A stretch of DNA of 64,000 nt. It comes from Membranipora membranacea. Lineage: Eukaryota > Bryozoa > Gymnolaemata > Cheilostomatida > Membraniporidae. Below the pieces are notes generated by a model that was given only the letters and a program-made list of their open reading frames with translations, did no database searches and was not told where the DNA came from. Shown here one piece after another: positions 1-11,270 of the stretch (the stretch's first letter is position 1; each line of letters begins with the position of its first letter). Position numbers and translations under genes: made by a program. The stretch lies in the NCBI GenBank assembly GCA_914767715.1, contig OU612072.1:3598001-3662000 (forward strand). Direction: 5' to 3'.

Positions 1-850
1 TGAGCCTACCTAAAAACTATTGCCCCTGAACCGATAGCTGTATCTATGACTAATGACTATGCATGGAATTAGTGGCTGTCTAAACTATTGGATAGTTTGT
101 TCATCAACTTAGGGTAAGTCCTCTTAACAGTTTCATCTTATATATACTTTTATTGGCAACCAAAGTCATCTCATTCGAAATGTTTTGCACTCAGTGCCAG
201 AATTTTTTTTTTAAACAAAGAAAAGAAACAGAAAGGAAAGAATAATATTAAACCTGTTTTAAATTAAATCTCATGGTACCATGTTAAAACACAACCCTAT
301 CAATTAACAAGAGATTTTTATGAGAAGTGAATTTTCATATATAGTCATGGTTTTTCTCATGACATGAAATAAACCATCAGGTGAATACAGACTATAGGCC
401 AGTCAGATTGGGGGAAACTCCAATGTTGGTAGCTGGATCAAACTTGGATCTAACTATTCCCTGTGATAATTTAAAAGTTAAAATACTTTATGGGTCTGCT
501 GTTGTGCTAGCTATTTGCTAATATTGTTTTAATTATTTTCAGTGTTTTATCACAGATCAGACAAGACGCATCAGGCTAAAAGTTGACAAATAACTAGCGC
601 TGGTATCAGCTTCCTGCTAACCTACTGGTTCTGATATATATCATGAGATAGACAATCATGAGAAGAACGAGTCAAGAAGGTAGAATATCAATCGGTTCTT
701 ATGAATGACAAAATCAAATAGTCCATTCCGACACTCAATTACCTTTTTAGCGGATTCACGCTTGTCCCAAGCTTGACTGTGCTTTCCATTTGAAAGCATT
801 ACCAGGTATCCGTATCACAAATTTGCACCTGATTTTACACCATCTACACC
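1..850. other. Intergenic, no gene seen
   Basis: AT-rich sequence with no convincing coding exon. A short stretch near 550-600 follows a possible acceptor (pyrimidine tract then CAG at 539-541) and is open for about 16 codons, too little to support a gene. Part of 500-660 resembles 2000-2110, sharing GCGCTGGTATCAGC, so this area includes an old dispersed duplication. Confidence 0.5.
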
Positions 851-990
851 TAAATCAAATTTGATCCAGTCCCCCTACATTGAAATTGATCCCCTGTCCA
901 CTAATATGCTGCAGATTAATAATTCCTGCAGCATATTAGTGGAAGGGGGAGCAATTCCGAATGCGGGCAGACTGGATCAAATTTAGTTTA
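851..990. repeat. Snap-back hairpin element (MITE-like)
   Basis: The two halves are inverted copies of each other. The outer arms share AAATTTGATCCAGTC (left) with GACTGGATCAAATTT (right), and the inner arms share CCACTAATATGCTGCAG with its complement around a short AT-rich loop near 915-922. Arm similarity is roughly 80% by eye. No clear target-site duplication was found directly at the ends. It resembles a foldback or MITE insertion and would form a long RNA hairpin if transcribed. Confidence 0.55.
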
Positions 991-3380
991 ACTCGCCTCT
1001 TGCCCTGATTTATATGCTGCACATTTTGTAGTCAAAGTTGAAGAAGCAGGCTGTGAAGAAGTTTTTGATGGCGGCTGATATTTATATACGGTAGATGTTA
1101 AGTGTGAGAAGGACTGCAGAGAAGAGCTCAGGGCTAAAAAGGGGCGCTGTTAAGAAACACCTGTCTGCTAATGACACATTTATGTAAGTACCTCTTGTCA
1201 CCCCCCCCCAAATAGTATCCTAGCTATTCCACTCGTACATCATGGAGTGGCCTAGTCAACAAAACTTCTGCTCAAAATTCTTGAGATTGTAAATTACCTC
1301 ATGGCCCTGTAGCAATATTTTTTATTGACCCACTGTGATTTCGAACTTAAATCTGAAGGGAGATTAGGTTCAACTCTTTCACTATCATTGTTCTGCTGTC
1401 ACTGGAAGTAGACCCATGATAATGTACCATCTAATCATTCCATTAAAATTTTGTTGTTATGGTAAATCATTATAGTTTTCGACATCAGGGAGAGAGACTT
1501 TCAGGTTGTCCATAAAAAAGTCAGTTCAGTGGGTGGAAAGACAAAAATTTCGTATTCTGTTTAGGGGTGGTCGCTCAGCAATTCAATCATTTTACCAAAG
1601 TTATCCACTCCTTGACATTAGGGAGATGACTCAAAGCTGTTTGTTAAATAAATAGCTTTTGGCTGGTATTAACTTCAATGCTGTTTGTTAATGGTTGCTG
1701 CTACTGCATTTGTAATCGCAGTTAATAAAACCTTACTTTTCAGAGTCATTTGGCAATATCAGAAATCACATGCAAAAGGGTTAATAGAGATTTGCACATA
1801 CAGTAAATTATTTGAGGGCATGAACCTCAAGCCAGACACTTCAATCATACAGTGCATTCAAAGCACTGTAAGCAATCCTAAAATCCTGGCAAAAAAATGT
1901 AAAAATTCTAAGAGGACACAAGATGGCCCATGGCTCTTCCCTGTGATAATTCTTATTCTATATGCAAGTTTAAATATCTGATGTATCTGTGCCAGCTATT
2001 TTGTTTCAATTTTGTACGTGCATGATTACAGATATATGTAAGCAGTGAAACGTGTCATTCTGAGAGCAGCCGGGTAATTGGCGCTGGTATCAGCATACTG
2101 ATCACAGATCATGGAATAGATTGCAGAAGCAGGAGATAATTGAATTAAGACGTAAGAATTCTTTTGCTGCAGATTCTTGTGATTTACTAAAAGACGTTTG
2201 TGGCACTTGCTTGTGTAAAGCGTGGATGTTCAATTTGTAGAGGTCGATTCCTTTTAACTATACACAATTATATTGCATGTTTCAGCCAGAATCAGAATTT
2301 CCAGACATCCAAGTCTGATGTGAAGGAGATAATGGTTACTGGTATACATGTATAAATGACAGTAGTATGTTATAGCTGTGGAGAAAGGTTCCGGTTGATG
2401 TCAAGAAGCAACTTGAAGCATTTATTCCACGTAACTATCCTCAGCAAAAAATTGTGTAAGTAACATAACAATATGGGGTAGCTTTGCACGCAAAGTTTCA
2501 GGTCAAAACAGTACTATACTGTACTATATTTCATCTCATGCCCAGATTGATGTTTAAACTCCTTGAATGTAATATATCTCATCTCATTACCTAGTTTGAT
2601 AGTCGAAACAAACCAATGTGGTTTCTGAGGGGAATTCTGAATGAGATCCTGACACATCAATCTAACTTGGACTGCTGTCGTTTGTAATATTTCAGGTCGA
2701 ACTGGTCGGCAGCAGTCTTCGCCTGATTTCAAGCTATGGCTAAGGCTAAGCTAGGCATATCAATAGCTAGACCACAGCAGTGAATTTATCTCCTGCAGAT
2801 AAATATTATCAAATCCAAGGTTACCTTGTAACACTGAAACAGGCGCACATCTGTAATAAACTTTTTCCATCTGGACTAGTTTGCATTGAATCTATGAGAT
2901 GAACCTGTTAATGATGCAATAAATTGCACTTTGATAACATAAATAATATTGTTACAGAGACAACAGATGCTAAAGATGCCAGAGACATGACAAGTAGTTA
3001 CCATGGTTACCACTGTATCCTGTGTCTACTACTGCTGGCTCGGACCTGATTTATGCTCTACGGCTCTTAGTTGAGCATATCAGTGCATCGGATCCAGTTG
3101 ATGGTTGCGAGACTGCTTCTGATATGCTTACCGGTGAGAATACTGTGTTATGAAATTTTTAGCATACAGTAGTCTGCATCTATTGTCGTATTTCATACTC
3201 AACAATATCATAAAACAGAGAAAAATTCCGAAAACCAAGTATATAATTGTCCATACAAATTTAACGCCTCTGCACTTTCGCATAACAAACTTGAAACTCG
3301 AAACCTGGCAGGTAATTTTTCATGGGTGGAATTCATAAGCAACATCCTAAATCCTGAAAATCAAAAGTATCCAAAGCTCC
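991..3380. other. Intergenic with weak exon-like stretches
   Basis: No gene can be supported. Weak candidates: a stretch ending at about 1183 before a strong GTAAGT donor (contains LKRGAVKKHL); one ending near 2456 before another GTAAGT donor (contains VDVKKQLEAF); a cysteine-rich stretch 2173-2240 after a TTTTGCTGCAG acceptor (contains DVCGTCLC and ends in a stop); and an open stretch about 3000-3132 before GTGAGAAT. They do not join into one reading frame that I can show, and they may be chance or transposon remnants. Confidence 0.25.
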
Positions 3381-3399
3381 GTTACGCCTTGAAATCATG

Positions 3400-5480
3400 C
3401 CACTTTACATTTCAAGGTGTTACAGAGGAGACTGGTACTATCATTAACTGTCGAAACTCAAGTGATAACAAACCAATCCCTCTTGTGATGTTATAAACAA
3501 ACTTGGAAGATATTGGATCCAAGCTATTCTAGAAATTTGCTGTTAGCAATTGCCAAAGGTCAAAGGTAAGGGCCAACTAGCTTTAACTTTCTGATCTGGT
3601 AAACACAAACTGAATATTATACAGGCTCGGTCAAATTAAATACACCATTATTATATTTAATCCTTTATCGATCTGTTCTTGTTCTCGACTCCTTTTTCCA
3701 CCCCAGCCTCAAATTATAACTTGACATTGTGAACTATACTTCAGGTTACCTACTCTTGCATCAAGAAATAGATCATAGGCCAAATCATCACCAATATTTG
3801 GCAAAGTCTATATCTGGAAGATATTCAGTTGGCTTTGCACATACCAATAAGAACAAAATTGATTAAGCTTATGCTAATGGTAATGTTTTTTTTGCGGATT
3901 AATCAGCCTAATTTATTATGATGGGCAAAGACTGAGTGTACAACATGGTGCCTTACAGAATAACAAAATCGCTGTCAGCATCTACTGACCACATTTCGAG
4001 GTGTTAATGAACTGTAAGCAAAACCTTATACTTTTTGTGGCAATCTGAATTTTCTTTTGCGTTGCGTTATGATTCCTTTTGATTCACACTTCTAAGGGAA
4101 AATACAATATTTTTGGAAATGGGAACAACTGACTGCATGTTCTTGTGTTCAGAGTACATTTTCTCACCACATTTTATTTTATTGTAGATGGGAGGCTGCA
4201 GGTGACTTGTCCTTGGTAAACAATGAAATCTTCAGGCGTAAGATATAAACTGTTACCGCCTAAATGTAAGTACAAACAATAATATACAATAATAATAAGA
4301 AATAAGACAAAATACTTTCCTCCAAACGGAGACTAAAGTAGCAGTAAAACAACCTGCATGATTTATCCAATGTTGTGTACATCTTGGTAATCGTGCCACT
4401 AAATGATTTCTAGGGGCTAGAGAAGAGATTGGTGTTGCCATAATACCGAGACATAACGCACCACTAAAACTCGCTCTAATTGAGGCACAGACTCTAGCTG
4501 TTGAAACTGAAGCAATAACAAACCAATACCTCTTGTGATGTTATGTAGTCCAAACTTGCACTGCTGGCCTTACAATCATCCATAATTAAAGGTAAGGACC
4601 ATCTTGCTTGAACTTCTGAACTGGTAAACACAAAACTGTCCCTAACTAAATACACCACTTTTACATTCAATCTGTTAGCTCTGAACTCCTAATTTACGTC
4701 CAGCTGGAAATAATTACTCGATAATGTTACCTAGCCTTCAGTTTACACACTCTTGCAGCCAGAGTGAGACCACAGGTTTACGTTGTCAAGCCATCAGTCA
4801 ATAGCTCGGCAAAGTGACAATCTAGAGGAAATATCAGTCGACCTTGTGCTAATGGTGTCTCTGAGTATTAATTCCCTTTATCCTTTATGTAATATGTTGC
4901 ACACAGACCAAGTAAACAGAGTGTTGCCTATCAGATTAAGGAATGGCTGTCAGTCATCTAATGACAACATTTCTAGGTGTAAAAAACTGCGAGCAAAACT
5001 CGATAGAGAGAGTGACATATGCTTATGTGTTATGGTCCCTCATGATGATGTAGTAGGGCTTGGCTCGGTTGGACAGAGCACTGGTCTCCAGTATGGAAGT
5101 TTGAGAAGGAAGCGGGTAGGAAAACCACTGCAGTCCACTGACTGCTATGGTATGTTGGACCCCCATGGTGTGCTCCAACATGCCTACAAACTGAGAGCAA
5201 CTTGGCGCAGATGTTGTTGCCTATTTTCTGCGCCCATTTGTCGGATGCAGGGAGTGACTATACCTTGAGGTTTTAACCAACATGCTTCTAAGAGAAAAAC
5301 AATAAACTTTATTGGAAATGAGACCGACTGCTTGTTGTCTCTTGCCGAGTACATTTTCTCACCGCATTCTTATTTTACTGTAGGTGAGATTGTGAAGGTA
5401 TTTTAGATTCGGTGAACAATAAAACATTCAGTGCCAACATATCTGCCAGAATGTAAGTACAAATAATGATATTAAATTGA
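3400..5480. repeat. Decayed tandem duplication, two units of about 1.1 kb
   Basis: Blocks recur in the same order about 1.05-1.2 kb apart. AACAAACCAAT...CTCTTGTGATGTTAT lies at about 3469 and 4519. GGTAAACACAAA, followed by a similar AAATACACCA stretch, lies at about 3598 and 4621. CTTCTAAG..GAAAA with GAGTACATTTTCTCACC lies at about 4087-4170 and 5284-5362. AATGTAAGTACAAA lies at about 4263 and 5452. Divergence is high, so the duplication is old. No coding function is evident in either copy. Confidence 0.6.
5050..5200 (+). repeat. Possible degenerate tRNA-derived SINE
   Basis: GGCTCGGTTGGACAGAGCACTGG at about 5060 resembles a tRNA D-arm/A box entering an anticodon stem. The expected B box is poor (AGTTTGAGAAG). 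It sits in the second unit of the 3.4-5.5 kb duplication with no obvious partner in the first. It could equally be chance. Confidence 0.2.
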
Positions 5481-6690
5481 ATTAAAGTGGGATTCCCTAC
5501 TTCTGACCAATCAGAAGTCAATTACCTCAAGGTCATAAGGGCTGTGTAACCGGGAGTTTCTATTATCCTTCCTTTCAATCGGAAAACCTTACAGTGGAAT
5601 GCAACTTTGAAAATCTCCCTCCCTCCTCCCTGTTTTTTATATCGGAATTGGTGGAATTAAATACACACGGTAAATGGATGTGAGAACGTAATATAAGGTA
5701 AAATAAGGTGATGATAATTAAAAGGAGCTAAATCTGTATGTTCTTTGATGCTATCACAGTTTGCCTCTAACTTCTCCGCAGCTGCTGTGTAGCCATTGCC
5801 AACCTGACTACATCGCCCAATGACATATTAGTCATCCCCTCCCCCGGACACCAATTCTGATGAAAAAATAGTAAAACAAAATACATTTTAACCTGAAACA
5901 TTGATAATGTCTGTCACAGCCATAATATGGTGATGATGCGACACTAGACAAAGGGAGTGTCAAGAATGGACAATGAATTAATTCATTTGCCTGATTCCGA
6001 TTCAACTAAAAACAGTTTGTGTAACGATATTCTTACAATTATTTTTTTATATTTACTCCATTTATAGTCGTTATGTGACCTACACACTAAATTGATGCAT
6101 CAGAGTGTACAGGAATATGCACAAGTGAAGTGTAAACCAACCTTTCGAATATTGAAACAGAGGAAACCCCAACTGGCAACTTCTCCAGGTAGATTCATTC
6201 TTTCGTCGAAAATCCAGTGTATATATTGGAAATAATTATTGAATCTTAACAATAACGCTATGTGGCTCGTGTTTTTACACTGATTCATCGTGATGAAATG
6301 AAAATCCTTGATGTTGAAGACCTACTGAATAAATGCATCTTGTAATAATATTCTAGAAAGATATTTTTGATATTTTGCTGAATAAAAGAGGCCATAAGTG
6401 GCACCTTTACCTCATACTATGTTTTGCATATTTTGTGTGCGATGAGTGCTGCTTGTCATTTTGCAAAATAATCCTTTTAGTTAATATGGGTATGCTTGGG
6501 TCAGTTTGAGACATGATTGTGCAATACTGGACTTCCTGGCAGCTCATAAATATTGAATCCACACTGAGAAAGTGTTTTCATAGTACACGAATTTGGTTTG
6601 AAACAAACAATGTAGAATTTAACGTAATGTCAAAGACCGATCCGAATAACAACACATCATAGCAAGGAACACTCATAGCAAGCTCTATCA
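5481..6690. other. Intergenic, no feature seen
   Basis: AT-rich sequence with no convincing exon, tRNA or transposon protein similarity on either strand. Confidence 0.5.
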
Positions 6691-6699
6691 CAATTGCCT

Positions 6700-7140
6700 T
6701 TATGTGTTTTCTCTTGCCTATGCTTACTTCAGCTTCTTTCCACTTATCTACACCGACTCTCACATACTTCCAATCGCCAACGCTTACCTTCAAATAATTT
6801 TGCCTGTCAACGCTGACTTTAATTTAAACTTTCTTCTACTTGCAGTATAGTTATTACCGCTTGGTCAACTTGCATTCACTTACTTCACTCACTTTTACTT
6901 GTATTCACTTACTTCCACTTACCTTTACCTGCTTCCCCTTGCATACACATCCTCTTGCCTACTCGCACTTGCCTCCACTTACCTTCACTTACTGCCACTT
7001 ACTTCCACTACACTTACTTCCACATACTCCCACTCACTCAGACTTGCACACGCTGGCTTCAACTTGCCTATACTTGCCTTCGCTTGCCTTCGCTTGCCTT
7101 CACTTGCTTCATTTGGTTCATTTGCTTAACCTGCTTCACT
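6700..7140 (+). repeat. Degenerate left margin of the 9-bp satellite
   Basis: Irregular CACTTACTTCCACTTGCCTTCACTTGC-type repeats become more regular from left to right. The spacing is near 9 bp but with many substitutions and indels. This looks like the oldest, decayed edge of the satellite block that follows. Confidence 0.7.
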
Positions 7141-9884
7141 TGCTTTGCTTGCTTCACTTGCTTTGCTTGCCTTGCTTGCTTCGCTTGCTTCTTGCTCTGC
7201 TTGCTGCACTTGGTTCACTTGCTTCACCTGCTTTGCTTGCTTGAGTTCCTTGATTCACTTGCTTTATTTGATTTACTAGCTTCACTTGCTTTCACTTGCT
7301 TCATTTGCTTCACCTGCTTCACCTGCTCCACTTGCTTCACCTGCTTCACTTGCTTTGCTTGCCTTGCTTGCTTCGCTTGCTTCTTGCTCTGCTTGCTGCA
7401 CTTGGTTCACTTGCTTCACCTGCTTTGCTTGCCTCGCTTGCTTTAGTTGCTTCACTTGGTTCACTTGCTTCACCTGCTTTACTTGTTACACTTGCTTCAT
7501 TTGCTTCGACTGCTTCACTTGCTTCACTTGCCTCGCTTGCTTCGCTTGCTTCACTTGCTTTACTTGCTTTACTTGCTCCACTTGCTTCACCTGCTTCACT
7601 TGCTTCGCTTGCCTTGCTTGCTTCGCTTGCTTTGCTTGCATCGCTTGCTTTGCTTGCTTCATTTGCTTCGACTGCTTCACTTGCTTCAGTTGCCTCACTT
7701 GCTTCGCTTGCTTTACTTGCTTCACTTGCTTCGCTTAGTTTACTTGCTTCACTTGCTTCACTTGGTGGACTTGCTTCGCTTGCTTCACTTGCTTTACTTG
7801 CTTTACTTGCTCCACTTGCTTCACCTGCTTCACTTGCTTCGCTTGCCTTGCTTGCTTCGCTTGCTTTGCTTGCATCGCTTGCTTTGCTTGCTTCATTTGC
7901 TTCATTTGCTTCGACTGCTTCACTTGCTTCAGTTGCCTCACTTGCTTCGCTTGCTTTACTTGCTTCACTTGCTTCGCTTGGTTTACTTGCTTCACTTGCT
8001 TCACTTGGTGGACTTGCTTTACTTGCTTAACTTGGTTCACTTGCTTCACCTGCTTTACTTGTTACACTTGCTCCATTTGCTTACACTGCTTCACTTGCTT
8101 CGCTTGCTTTACTTGCTTTACTTGCTTCACTTGCTTCACCTGCTTCACTTGCTTCGCTTGCCTTGCTTGCTTCGCTTCGCTTGCCTTGCTTGCTTCGCTT
8201 GCTTCATTTGCTTCACTTGCTTCACTTGCTTCATTTGCTTCATTTGCTTCGACTGCTTCACTTTCTTCGCTTGCTTCAGTTGCCTCACTTGCTTCGCTTG
8301 CTTTATTTGCTTCACTTGCTTTGCTTGGTTTACTTGCTTCACTTGCTTCATTTGCTTCACTTGGTTGACCTGCTTTACTTGCTTCACTTGGTTCACTTGC
8401 TTCACCTGCTTTACTTGTTACACTTGCTTCATTTGCTTCGCTTGCTTCAGTTGCTTCATTTGCTTCATTTGCTTCATTTGCTTCATTTGCTTTGACTGCT
8501 TCACTTGCTTCACTTGCTTCGCTTGCCTTGCTTGCTTCGCTTGCTTTGCTTGCATCGCTTGCTTTGCTTGCTTCATTTGCTTCGACTGCTTCACTTGCTT
8601 CAGTTGCCTCACTTGCTTCGCTTGCTTTACTTGCTTCACTTGCTTCGCTTGGTTTACTTGCTTCACTTGCTTCACTTGGTGGACTTGCTTTACTTGCTTA
8701 ACTTGGTTCACTTGCTTCACCTGCTTTACTTGTTACACTTGCTCCATTTGCTTACACTGCTTCACTTGCTTCGCTTGCTTTACTTGCTTTACTTGCTTCA
8801 CTTGCTTCACCTGCTTCACTTGCTTCGCTTGCCTTGCTTGCTTCGCTTCGCTTGCCTTGCTTGCTTCGCTTGCTTCATTTGCTTCACTTGCTTCACTTGC
8901 TTCATTTGCTTCATTTGCTTCGACTGCTTCACTTGCTTCGCTTGCTTCAGTTGCCTCACTTGCTTCGCTTGCTTTATTTGCTTCACTTGCTTTGCTTGGT
9001 TTACTTGCTTCACTTGCTTCATTTGCTTCACTTGGTTGACCTGCTTTACTTGCTTCACTTGGTTCACTTGCTTCACCTGCTTTACTTGTTACACTTGCTT
9101 CATTTGCTTCGCTTGCTTCAGTTGCTTCATTTGCTTCATTTGCTTCATTTGCTTCATTTGCTTTGACTGCTTCACTTGCTTCACTTGCTTCACTTGCCTC
9201 GCTTGCTTCACTTGTTTCACTTGCTTCACTTGCTTTACTTGCTTTAGTTACTTCACTTGCTTCACTTGCTTTACTTGCTTTAGTTACTTCACTTGCTTCA
9301 TTTGCTTCATTTGCTTCACCTGCTTCACTTGCTTTGCTTGCCTTGCTTACTTTGCTTGCTTCGCTGACATCGCTTGCTTTATTTGCTTCACCTGCTCCAC
9401 TTGCTTCATTTGCTTCACCTGCTTCACTTGCCTTGCTCGCTTCACTTGCTTTGCTTGCCTTGCTTGCTTCGCTTGCTTCACTTGCTTCGCTGACTTCGCT
9501 TGCTTTATTTGCTTTATTTGCTTCACTTGCTTCACCTGCTTCGTTTGCTTCCACTGCTTCACTTGCTTCAGTTGCCTCACTTGCCTCACTTACCTCACTT
9601 GCTTCATTTGCTTCGACTGCTTCACTTGCCTCGCTTGCTTCGCTTGTTTCACTTGCTTCACTTGCTTTACTTGCTTTAGTTACTTCACTTGCTTCGCTTG
9701 CTTCGTTTGCTTCGACTGCTTCACTTGCTTCAGTTGCCTCACTTGCCTCACTTACCTCACTTGCTTTACTTGCTTCACTTGCTACACTTGCTTCATCTGC
9801 TTCACTTGGTTCACCTGCTTTACTTGCTTCACCTGCTTTACTTGCTTCACCTGCTTTACTTGTTACACTTGCTTCGCTTGCTTC
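7140..9884 (+). repeat. 9-bp TTGCTTCAC satellite with higher-order structure
   Basis: About 2.7 kb of tandem 9-bp units, consensus TTGCTTCAC, with variants TTGCTTCGC, TTGCTTTAC, TTGCTTCAT and TTGCCTTGC. Variants repeat in fixed order. The block at about 8041-8440 recurs 671 bp later at about 8712-9110 almost unchanged, including the unusual TTACACTTGCTCCATTTGCT run, and 7735-8049 matches 8418-8720. So there is a higher-order repeat of about 671 bp. Because 9 is a multiple of three, long apparent reading frames appear on both strands; I regard them as non-coding. Confidence 0.9.
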
Positions 9885-11270
9885 GTGGGGCAAGTGGGGC
9901 AAGTGGGGCAAGTGGGGCAAGTGGGGCAAGTGGGGCAAGTGGGGCAAGTGGGGCAAGTGGGGCAAGTGGGGCAAGTGGGGCAAGTGGGGCAAGTGGGGCA
10001 AGTGGGGCAAGTGGGGCAAGTGGGGCAAGTGGGGCAAGTGGGGCAAGTGGGGCAAGTGGGGCAAGTGGGGCAAGTGGGGCAAGTGGGGCAAGTGGGGCAA
10101 GTGGGGCAAGTGGGGCAAGTGGGGCAAGTGGGGCAAGTGGGGCAAGTGGGGCAAGTGGGGCAAGTGGGGCAAGTGGGGCAAGTGGGGCAAGTGGGGCAAG
10201 TGGGGCAAGTGGGGCAAGTGGGGCAAGTGGGGCAAGTGGGGCAAGTGGGGCAAGTGGGGCAAGTGGGGCAAGTGGGGCAAGTGGGGCAAGTGGGGCAAGT
10301 GGGGCAAGTGGGGCAAGTGGGGCAAGTGGGGCAAGTGGGGCAAGTGGGGCAAGTGGGGCAAGTGGGGCAAGTGGGGCAAGTGGGGCAAGTGGGGCAAGTG
10401 GGGCAAGTGGGGCAAGTGGGGCAAGTGGGGCAAGTGGGGCAAGTGGGGCAAGTGGGGCAAGTGGGGCAAGTGGGGCAAGTGGGGCAAGTGGGGCAAGTGG
10501 GGCAAGTGGGGCAAGTGGGGCAAGTGGGGCAAGTGGGGCAAGTGGGGCAAGTGGGGCAAGTGGGGCAAGTGGGGCAAGTGGGGCAAGTGGGGCAAGTGGG
10601 GCAAGTGGGGCAAGTGGGGCAAGTGGGGCAAGTGGGGCAAGTGGGGCAAGTGGGGCAAGTGGGGCAAGTGGGGCAAGTGGGGCAAGTGGGGCAAGTGGGG
10701 CAAGTGGGGCAAGTGGGGCAAGTGGGGCAAGTGGGGCAAGTGGGGCAAGTGGGGCAAGTGGGGCAAGTGGGGCAAGTGGGGCAAGTGGGGCAAGTGGGGC
10801 AAGTGGGGCAAGTGGGGCAAGTGGGGCAAGTGGGGCAAGTGGGGCAAGTGGGGCAAGTGGGGCAAGTGGGGCAAGTGGGGCAAGTGGGGCAAGTGGGGCA
10901 AGTGGGGCAAGTGGGGCAAGTGGGGCAAGTGGGGCAAGTGGGGCAAGTGGGGCAAGTGGGGCAAGTGGGGCAAGTGGGGCAAGTGGGGCAAGTGGGGCAA
11001 GTGGGGCAAGTGGGGCAAGTGGGGCAAGTGGGGCAAGTGGGGCAAGTGGGGCAAGTGGGGCAAGTGGGGCAAGTGGGGCAAGTGGGGCAAGTGGGGCAAG
11101 TGGGGCAAGTGGGGCAAGTGGGGCAAGTGGGGCAAGTGGGGCAAGTGGGGCAAGTGGGGCAAGTGGGGCAAGTGGGGCAAGTGGGGCAAGTGGGGCAAGT
11201 GGGGCAAGTGGGGCAAGTGGGGCAAGTGGGGCAAGTGGGGCAAGTGGGGCAAGTGGGGCAAGTGGGGCAA
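9885..11270 (+). repeat. 154 exact copies of GTGGGGCAA
   Basis: 1386 bp that divides exactly into 154 nine-base units, with no variant seen. On the plus strand it carries a GGGG tract every 9 bp with 5-nt spacers, an ideal G-quadruplex pattern. The unit is the reverse-complement relative of the left array: GTGGGGCAA versus GTGAAGCAA, the complement of TTGCTTCAC. Apparent translations (Gly-Gln-Val on plus, Pro-Thr-Cys on minus) are by-products of the 9-bp period. Confidence 0.95.

Noticed and set aside
828-1011. CCTGATTT as target duplication of the 851-990 hairpin
   Set aside because: The repeats lie 13-23 bp outside the palindrome and no terminal inverted repeat reaches them.
1685-1981. 98-codon open frame
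   Set aside because: Starts at TTG, AT-rich composition, no domain or splice context.
4783-5268. 161-codon open frame as a gene
   Set aside because: It begins at TTG, has no domain, and lies in a decayed duplication; the sister unit does not keep the frame.
7140-9884. Lys-Gln-Val-rich frames on the minus strand as a coiled-coil or fibre protein
   Set aside because: They are direct translations of the 9-bp repeat, occur in many overlapping versions and are broken by stops.
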